DNA of 18,949 bases from CAUZEO01 sp963578625 (GTDB taxonomy: Bacteria > Verrucomicrobiota > Kiritimatiellia > SLOV01): the NCBI GenBank assembly GCA_963578625.1, contig CAUZEO010000058.1:1-18949 (forward strand). Reading direction: 5' to 3'. The position numbers and the translations under genes are program-made. The notes below the pieces were generated by a model. The model was not told the origin of the DNA, did no database searches, and saw only the letters and a program-made list of their open reading frames with translations. This document shows, one piece after another, positions 7,310-13,009 of this stretch (positions within the stretch are counted from its first letter, which is position 1; each line of letters opens with the position of its first letter).

Positions 7310-9720
7310 ACCGGGATGCACCGTCCCGGCGCTCCGCACTACATCCAGTTCCCCGTCCCCAGCGCCCCCTGTTGGGCGTCGGATTAATCTATCTTGTCGG
7401 CACTGCCGCAGGATTCGTTTTTCCCGTTTCCCATCTCTTGTCCAGCACCGGTGCGCTCGCTGCCGTAATCCTCACGCTCGGGATTCGAGCCCGACCCCGC
7501 ACCACTTCGATCCTGCTGCTGGCCGCGGTCTTTTTTGCCGCTTGGTTCAGGTGCGGACTGGCATTGGATCCTCCCGGACGGCTTTCGCTGCCGCATAAAA
7601 TGGATCGGGATTCGGAGGCGCTCATGGTTGTGGGCACGGTCGCCGATGATCCCTATTTTGTGACGGATGCCGGAGATCCGGTCAGGGGGACGTGGAAATT
7701 CCGCCTCAACCTGGAGGGCGTGAACAGGGTTGGTGAGGTCGAGCGTATAGCCGGTGCGGCGACCTGCCGCTGGGACGATGCACGCAGGGATGCGGAGGTC
7801 TCGTACGGCGACCGGCTTGAAGTTAACGGCGTCGTTCGCCGAAGCGCAATCTTTGGTATTGGAGCTGCTTCGCGGATTTATGTCCGAGCATCCGGAGATG
7901 ATGCGAGGCTTCTTGATCAGGGTGTCGGCTCCTGGCTGGTCCGGGTTTGCTATGAGGGCAGAAATCACTTTGCCCGGATTCTTTCACGGGGAGTGCATGA
8001 TTTCCCGGATCATCTTGCGATTCTTCACGCACTGCTGCTCGGATATCTCGGTGGGATGCCGGACGAATTGCAGGAGTCTTTCTCGCTGACCGGTACGCTT
8101 CACATATTCGCAATCAGCGGTCTTCACGTTGGCGTGGTTGCGGGGCTGATCTGCGCATTGCTGCGAGCTTTCATGATTCCACGACACCGTTGGATACTTG
8201 TCCTCGCGCCGCTTCTTATTTTGTACGCGCTCGCAACCGGGGTCCGCCCTAGCGCGGTTCGGGCGTGCGTGATGGCACTTGCATTCTGGTCCGCCGGGTT
8301 GGTGTCGCGTAAACCCGACGCTCCAACAGCGCTCGCAGTGTCAGCGGTTCTCATTCTCGCATATGATCCACTCCAACTTGCATCGATGGGATTTATTCTG
8401 AGTTTTTCCGTCGTCACCGGGATTCTCCTTCTTTTCCCGATTCTTTATCAGCCCCGGATCGAAGTTCTTGCCGCCGATCCGTATCTCCCTCCGGTACAGT
8501 CCCATGTTCGAGAATACGCACGTGCTGCCCTACGGTGGATCTGGGCTTTGGCCGCGGTCTCCCTTGCTTGCTGGCTGGTTTCTTTTCCGCTTACCGCTCG
8601 CTTCTTCAACGTTTTCTCACCGGTTGCGTTGGTCGGAAATCTCTTCGTTGTACCTCTCACTTTCGTCGTCGTGGTCACCGGGTTTCTCTCCATGGTTACC
8701 GGATTGCTGAGCGGATGGGTTTCAGAAGTGTTCAATCATGCGAACGTTGTTTTCGTCGAAATTCTCCTTCGCATCGTCGGCGTAATGGCGGACGTGCGCG
8801 GTGGGCACCTCTTTGTGCGGTCGCCGCCGTGGATCTGGATCATATGCTACTATGCTCTCGTCGTCGGATTCACCGTCTTACGAGATCGTCGAAGGTTGCT
8901 GGTTGCAATGCTGGCCCTCGCGCTGCTGGCTGGCTGGCTTGGCTTGGGCGCGATGGGCGATGTCGAAGGCGTCGGAGTCTTGAACAGAAATGGGGCCTTG
9001 TCCGTGGAACTAAGTCGGGGCAGGGGAATGCCTTTGCTCTTTGATCCCGGATCCCGAAAACGCAGCCACAATTTGCTTTCCGCTCTTCGAGAGCAGGGGG
9101 TCAATAGGATTGGCGTCATCGCGCTGTCAAAAGTCACATTCTCCCGCGCTGGTATCGTGCCGGAGTTGTTGGATCGGTGCCGGGTCGACGAGATCATGTT
9201 CGCCCGCCTGGACGGGCATGCCGAGCTTTTAGAGGAAATCTTGACGACTGCGGAGATCAATCGAGTGAAAGTCAGCCAGCTCCTGAGGGGAGCCGGCGCC
9301 CAAGTGACGTCCACGGCCCGCTGGGAGGTTTTGTCCCCGGGGGTCGAGGACGATGTCGGTGACGTACCCTGTGTACTGCGGATTCATTGCGAGGATGTGC
9401 CTCTTCTGGTGGTTGCTGATCTCTCTCCCAGCGGCGCATACCATTTCCAACAGATGTACTCGGATTTGCATGCGTTGGCCGTAGTCGAAGGGGCTGCATC
9501 CTATCGAGGAGTTCATGCCGAATTCTTTCTCGAATCCGTAGGACCTTCGATTCTCCTCTCCCCGGGGCGATTCATGGCCCGGGCTACCTCCGGTATGGCG
9601 CGATTCCAGGACGTGGCAGTCGTAGACATCATTGAGGGCGAAAGCGTGATGCTGACGCCGGTTACCTGCGGGCGGCCCGCTTACACAATAAGCGAAGAAG
9701 CTACAGAGAGAATGCGGTGA
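7306..9720 (+). CDS. comEC: ComEC/Rec2 family DNA-uptake channel with degenerate MBL domain
   Basis: ComEC forms the inner-membrane channel that takes up single-stranded DNA in natural transformation. The 804-aa protein has N-terminal hydrophobic segments, a soluble DUF4131-like domain (residues about 100-185, EALMVVGTVADDPYF), and the polytopic competence domain (residues about 225-500, including LTGTLHIFAISGLHVGVVAG and ATGVRPSAVRACVMALAF). More hydrophobic helices end near residue 548. The C-terminal region (about 550-790) aligns in order with the metallo-beta-lactamase domain of ComEC, but the metal site is gone. The usual HxHxDH is replaced by SKVTFSRAG at about residues 606-614, and the later HHGS by VEGAAS. 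The start overlaps the thiD stop. The next gene is convergent, 24 bp away, with no obvious terminator. Whether the channel still works without a nuclease site cannot be told. Confidence 0.9.
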   Translation: MNRDAPSRRSALHPVPRPQRPLLGVGLIYLVGTAAGFVFPVSHLLSSTGALAAVILTLGIRARPRTTSILLLAAVFFAAWFRCGLALDPPGRLSLPHKMDRDSEALMVVGTVADDPYFVTDAGDPVRGTWKFRLNLEGVNRVGEVERIAGAATCRWDDARRDAEVSYGDRLEVNGVVRRSAIFGIGAASRIYVRASGDDARLLDQGVGSWLVRVCYEGRNHFARILSRGVHDFPDHLAILHALLLGYLGGMPDELQESFSLTGTLHIFAISGLHVGVVAGLICALLRAFMIPRHRWILVLAPLLILYALATGVRPSAVRACVMALAFWSAGLVSRKPDAPTALAVSAVLILAYDPLQLASMGFILSFSVVTGILLLFPILYQPRIEVLAADPYLPPVQSHVREYARAALRWIWALAAVSLACWLVSFPLTARFFNVFSPVALVGNLFVVPLTFVVVVTGFLSMVTGLLSGWVSEVFNHANVVFVEILLRIVGVMADVRGGHLFVRSPPWIWIICYYALVVGFTVLRDRRRLLVAMLALALLAGWLGLGAMGDVEGVGVLNRNGALSVELSRGRGMPLLFDPGSRKRSHNLLSALREQGVNRIGVIALSKVTFSRAGIVPELLDRCRVDEIMFARLDGHAELLEEILTTAEINRVKVSQLLRGAGAQVTSTARWEVLSPGVEDDVGDVPCVLRIHCEDVPLLVVADLSPSGAYHFQQMYSDLHALAVVEGAASYRGVHAEFFLESVGPSILLSPGRFMARATSGMARFQDVAVVDIIEGESVMLTPVTCGRPAYTISEEATERMR

Positions 9721-9744
9721 TTCGACTCGCGAAGAACGCCCAGC

Positions 9745-10581
9745 CTACTGCTCGTTCAGATCCCAATTGTAATCGAGCCATTTGAGCTTGAAGCTCTCGT
9801 CGCGCAGGAAGTCGGCGTCCGCCTCTGCGGCATGGGTCATCAGGAAATTGACGACAGCGTTTTCGCTTTCATCCAGTTTCGCGCGCTTTTTCACGGCCGC
9901 GTACTTCAGGACAAAATCTTCACCGAACCATTTGAAAATCGGTGAAAGGTGAACACGTTTACTCTTCTTGTCGATTCGGAATTTTGAATTGTCCGAAATG
10001 AATGCGAGCGTGTTTTTTTTGAACTGTTCCTCCAGATCGGAGGCCGTGAATGGTTCGCTCAACAGGGGCGGGCATCCGATAGACGCGCAGTTGATGGCCA
10101 TGTGAATTCTTGGCTCCGAGAATTCGACACGGAGGATGGAGTGCTCGATTTCGGTCAGGGTGATCGTCCTTCCCATCACGTTGAATTTAAGTTTGTCCCA
10201 GACCTTGACCACCACATTCCCGATGTCTCGAATGCTCTCCACCGGATAATGATCAATAATGGCCTTGAGCGTGAGCGCGTTGTAGGTATTGATCCAGAAG
10301 GCCATTTGCTCGAGTTTGCCCCATTTCTGGAACAGCTCTTGGTCAAGCACCGATGCGCGGGCCACATACTGGTCAAGATCGGCGCGATTTTTCACCAACC
10401 CCCGGTAGTCAACGAAACCAGTCTCGTTGACGTAGGTCCCCAGCACATGCTCGTACTCATCATAGGTAAAGGCACCCGGTGGCGCATCTGCTTCGGCGGC
10501 TGTGCGGGAGCACGCGGATCCGGTAATCATCAGGACAATGAGAGCAAGTCTCGTGGAAAGTTCCGCTACCTCGGTGAGCAT
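9745..10581 (-). CDS. DUF547 domain lipoprotein
   Basis: This is a 278-aa exported protein of unknown activity. Residues 8-23 are a hydrophobic signal segment ending in TGSAC, a slightly atypical lipobox with Cys24, so it is probably a lipoprotein. Residues about 45-250 match DUF547: LEQMAFWINTYNALTLKAII and then IHMAINCASIGCPPLLSEPF are the two hallmark blocks, and the second has conserved Asn-Cys and Cys-Pro positions. The domain occurs in many bacteria as a secreted or periplasmic protein; no reaction has been established as far as I know. The longest frame would start at 11142, inside leuC on the other strand. The ATG at 10581 is far better, with AAGGA nine bases upstream and the signal peptide directly after it. 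The gene is divergent from leuC across 171 bp and converges on comEC. Confidence 0.88.
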   Translation of the reverse strand: MLTEVAELSTRLALIVLMITGSACSRTAAEADAPPGAFTYDEYEHVLGTYVNETGFVDYRGLVKNRADLDQYVARASVLDQELFQKWGKLEQMAFWINTYNALTLKAIIDHYPVESIRDIGNVVVKVWDKLKFNVMGRTITLTEIEHSILRVEFSEPRIHMAINCASIGCPPLLSEPFTASDLEEQFKKNTLAFISDNSKFRIDKKSKRVHLSPIFKWFGEDFVLKYAAVKKRAKLDESENAVVNFLMTHAAEADADFLRDESFKLKWLDYNWDLNEQ

Positions 10582-10714
10582 CAGATTGGTTCCTTGCGCT
10601 GCGATATTCAATCGTGAAGGTGGTCGTATGATCGCCAGGGACCTTACAGGACCATTCCCTGAAGCGCACGCGCAACCGACCCATGGTGCTCCCAATCGTG
10701 TGGAGAAAACCGGG

Positions 10715-10742
10715 TTGTCATAACGGCAAAGTTCGGTATATT
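10715..10742 (+). promoter_or_regulatory. Sigma70-like promoter placing the leuC start at or next to the 5' mRNA end
   Basis: TTGTCA (10715-10720), a 16-bp spacer and TATATT (10737-10742) make a strong-looking promoter. The first base transcribed would be about 10749-10753, while the leuC ATG is at 10753. No Shine-Dalgarno lies between. I see no leucine attenuator or leader peptide in the 171-bp gap. Confidence 0.55.
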
Positions 10743-10752
10743 CTAATCCGTT

Positions 10753-12162
10753 ATGGCACAGACGCTCTTCGAAAAAATTTGGAATCGCCACGTCGTTCAG
10801 GAATTCGACGACGGGACAACACTGCTTTACGTTGACCGTCATCTTGTCCACGAAGTGACAAGTCCCCAGGCGTTCGAAGGGCTTCGGCTGACCGGCAGAT
10901 TGGCCCGCAAGCCCGAATTGACCTTCGCGACGATGGACCACAATGTTCCCACGACGGCAGATCGAGGGACCATTCTGGACCCCGTGTCGAAGGCACAGAT
11001 GGACGCGTTGTCGACCAATTGCGAGGAGTTTGGGGTTCAACTTTACGGGCTGGGCCACGACCGGCAGGGGATCGTTCACATTATTGGCCCGGAACTCGGG
11101 ATCACGCTGCCGGGACTTACCATGGTTTGTGGGGATTCGCACACCTCAACCCACGGTGCGTTTGGTACGCTCGCGTTCGGCATCGGAACGTCGGAAGTGG
11201 AGCATGTACTTGCTACGCAGACTCTCCGCCAGAAGAAGCCTCAAACATTTCGGGTCACCTTCACTGGTTCCCTGAGCGAAGGGGCAACCGCGAAAGACAT
11301 GGTCTTGAAATTGATCGGAACGATCGGAGTCGCGGGCGGCACCGGGTATGTCATCGAATACGCGGGCGATGCGATTCGCGATCTATCGATGGAAGGCCGA
11401 ATGACGGTTTGCAATATGACGATCGAGGCGGGTGCCCGCGCCGGCATGATCGCGCCCGACGAGAAAACATTCGATTTCATAGCACAAATTGACCGGCCGT
11501 TCGCACCCAAGGGCGAGGCATTGGAACGAGCAGTGGCGAATTGGCAGACGCTCCCAACCGAGGATGGCGCGGAATTTCACCGGGAACTCGAAGTCGACGC
11601 GTCGCAGATTGCACCCCAGGTTACGTGGGGAACCAACCCGGGAATGGTCACCGATGTGACCGGGAAGATTCCGGATCCCCAGGACGTGCCTGGCTGCAAT
11701 CCGAATGATGTTCAAAAGGCACTGGAATACATGGGCCTGGAAGTTGGAAAAGCGATTACTGACTTGTCGGTGGACACCGTCTTTATTGGAAGCTGCACCA
11801 ACGCGCGAATGGAGGACTTGCGAAGAGCGGCGAAAGTCCTTGATGGCCGGAAGGTCTCGGATTCCGTGCGATTACTGGTGGTGCCCGGCTCCGCTGATAT
11901 CAGGAGGGAAGCGGAGGATGAAGGATTGGACAAAATTTTTACCGGCGCAGGCGGCGAGTGGCGATTCGCAGGTTGCAGCATGTGCCTGGGAATGAATCCG
12001 GATCAACTCAAGCCGCGTGAGCGGTGCGCGTCCACGTCCAACCGGAATTTCGAAGGCCGACAGGGGAAGGGAGGCCGTACTCATCTGGTCAGCCCGGAGA
12101 TGGCTGCCGCCGCTGCGATCGAGGGGCACTTTGTTGATATTCGCGACTGGATGAAGGAGTAG
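10753..12162 (+). CDS. leuC: 3-isopropylmalate dehydratase, large subunit
   Basis: LeuC with LeuD isomerises 2-isopropylmalate to 3-isopropylmalate in leucine synthesis. The 469-aa length is normal. The N-terminus MAQTLFEKIWNRHVV fits the family, so the ATG at 10753 is right even though no ribosome binding site precedes it. The three ligands of the [4Fe-4S] cluster are present: Cys348 in FIGSCTNAR, and Cys408 and Cys411 in GCSMCLGMNPDQ. Further signatures are VCGDSHTSTHGAFG and STSNRNFEGRQGKGGRTHL. leuD follows after four bases, and an AAGGAG inside the last leuC codons serves its start. Nothing in the sequence departs from the family. Confidence 0.97.
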   Translation: MAQTLFEKIWNRHVVQEFDDGTTLLYVDRHLVHEVTSPQAFEGLRLTGRLARKPELTFATMDHNVPTTADRGTILDPVSKAQMDALSTNCEEFGVQLYGLGHDRQGIVHIIGPELGITLPGLTMVCGDSHTSTHGAFGTLAFGIGTSEVEHVLATQTLRQKKPQTFRVTFTGSLSEGATAKDMVLKLIGTIGVAGGTGYVIEYAGDAIRDLSMEGRMTVCNMTIEAGARAGMIAPDEKTFDFIAQIDRPFAPKGEALERAVANWQTLPTEDGAEFHRELEVDASQIAPQVTWGTNPGMVTDVTGKIPDPQDVPGCNPNDVQKALEYMGLEVGKAITDLSVDTVFIGSCTNARMEDLRRAAKVLDGRKVSDSVRLLVVPGSADIRREAEDEGLDKIFTGAGGEWRFAGCSMCLGMNPDQLKPRERCASTSNRNFEGRQGKGGRTHLVSPEMAAAAAIEGHFVDIRDWMKE

Positions 12163-12166
12163 GCAG

Positions 12167-12802
12167 GTGGACCCTTTTCAAAATTTTCGAGGTGTGATTG
12201 CGCCATTGGACCGTTCGAATATCGACACGGATCAGATTATCCCCAAGCAATTTCTGAAGTCGGTGAAAAGGACCGGCTTCGGAGAAAGTCTTTTTTTTGA
12301 CTGGCGATATCTCGCCGACTCGAATCCGGATCCCGATTTTGTCCTGTGCCATGACCCATTTCAGCATGCGGAGATTCTCGTTGTGGGCAACAATTTCGGG
12401 TGTGGCTCCAGCCGGGAGCACGCAGTCTGGGCAGTATTGCAGTTCGGTTTCAAATGCGTGATTGCTCCGGCACGCGGTAACGGCCATGACCGGGTGCCCG
12501 GTTTCGCCGACATCTTCAGTAACAACTCGGTGAAGAACGGGTTGCTGACGATCGAGTTGTCCGAGGCGGAAGTAAATTCGATTTTTGAAACCGTTGCGGG
12601 GTCTCCCGGGGCTGAAGCCAGCGTGGACCTCGCGTCGCAGACGGTGACTATTCACGGTACTTCCGACCGTGTCCTGTCTTTCGAAATCGACGGGGCGTCA
12701 AAAGAGACTCTGCTCAAGGGCCTGGATGAAATTGCTCTGACTCTCCAGAGTGAAGCCGAGATCGCTGCGTTCGAGCAAAATCACGAGACGTATCTGCCGT
12801 AG
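12167..12802 (+). CDS. leuD: 3-isopropylmalate dehydratase, small subunit, with a 10-residue insertion
   Basis: LeuD is the swivelling subunit that completes the isopropylmalate isomerase active site. The 211-aa protein starts at a GTG (12167) with AAGGAG seven bases upstream. Signatures are FRGVIAPLDRSNIDTDQIIP and GNNFGCGSSREHAVWA. The family normally reads VIAPSFADIF. Here the text is VIAPA, then ten extra residues (RGNGHDRVPG, codons 12473-12502), then FADIF, so an in-frame 30-bp insertion sits in the loop before that helix. Everything downstream stays in frame and is family-like (NGLLTIELSEAEV, then EIALTLQSEAEIAAFE). A hairpin follows the stop codon. The enzyme is probably functional, since the insertion is in a loop, but its effect is unknown. 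Confidence 0.95.
   Translation: MDPFQNFRGVIAPLDRSNIDTDQIIPKQFLKSVKRTGFGESLFFDWRYLADSNPDPDFVLCHDPFQHAEILVVGNNFGCGSSREHAVWAVLQFGFKCVIAPARGNGHDRVPGFADIFSNNSVKNGLLTIELSEAEVNSIFETVAGSPGAEASVDLASQTVTIHGTSDRVLSFEIDGASKETLLKGLDEIALTLQSEAEIAAFEQNHETYLP
12473..12502 (+). other. 30-bp in-frame insertion in leuD with a palindrome
   Basis: Ten codons (RGNGHDRVPG) separate VIAPA from FADIF, which are adjacent in LeuD proteins as I know them. The right half of the insertion is a perfect inverted repeat, ACCGGG-TG-CCCGGT (12489-12502). No direct repeat flank is obvious, so the origin (slippage, small palindromic element, or lineage-specific loop) is open. Confidence 0.6.
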
Positions 12803-12824
12803 CACGGATATCCGATCCGTGTTT
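12803..12824 (+). terminator. Hairpin after leuD, probable weak terminator
   Basis: CACGGAT (12803-12809) pairs perfectly with ATCCGTG (12815-12821) around a five-base loop, followed by only three T residues. It begins right after the leuD stop codon. The short T-run makes termination partial or doubtful, but a 207-bp gap before the transporter start suggests a transcription break here. Confidence 0.5.
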
Positions 12825-12834
12825 GAACAAGGAC

Positions 12835-12847
12835 GGAGGAAGAATTG
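12835..12847 (+). promoter_or_regulatory. Strong ribosome binding site before a TTG, alternative transporter start
   Basis: GGAGG (12835-12839) stands five bases before TTG (12845-12847), which is in frame with the transporter gene and would add 55 residues before the signal peptide. An export signal buried at residue 56 is implausible, so I prefer the ATG at 13010. The site may be a chance match or serve a short leader peptide. It is adjacent to a GCACG-GT-CGTGC inverted repeat (12849-12860). Confidence 0.35.
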
Positions 12848-13009
12848 AGCACGGTCGTGCATGTTCTTTCCGGCTATGTCGCGGGGGAGGCTCGCGCACT
12901 CTTTGCCGCGCCGATCCATCCGGGACAAAAGACGATTTCCTCAATGTCAGTATTCAACGCCACTTTTGAGTGGAAAAATCACCGGATTGCCGTACTCTCC
13001 AAGGTTCCT

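Noticed and set aside
10582..11142. N-terminal extension of the DUF547 protein by 187 residues
   Set aside because: It runs through the promoter region and into leuC on the other strand; the ATG at 10581 has AAGGA and a signal peptide directly after it.
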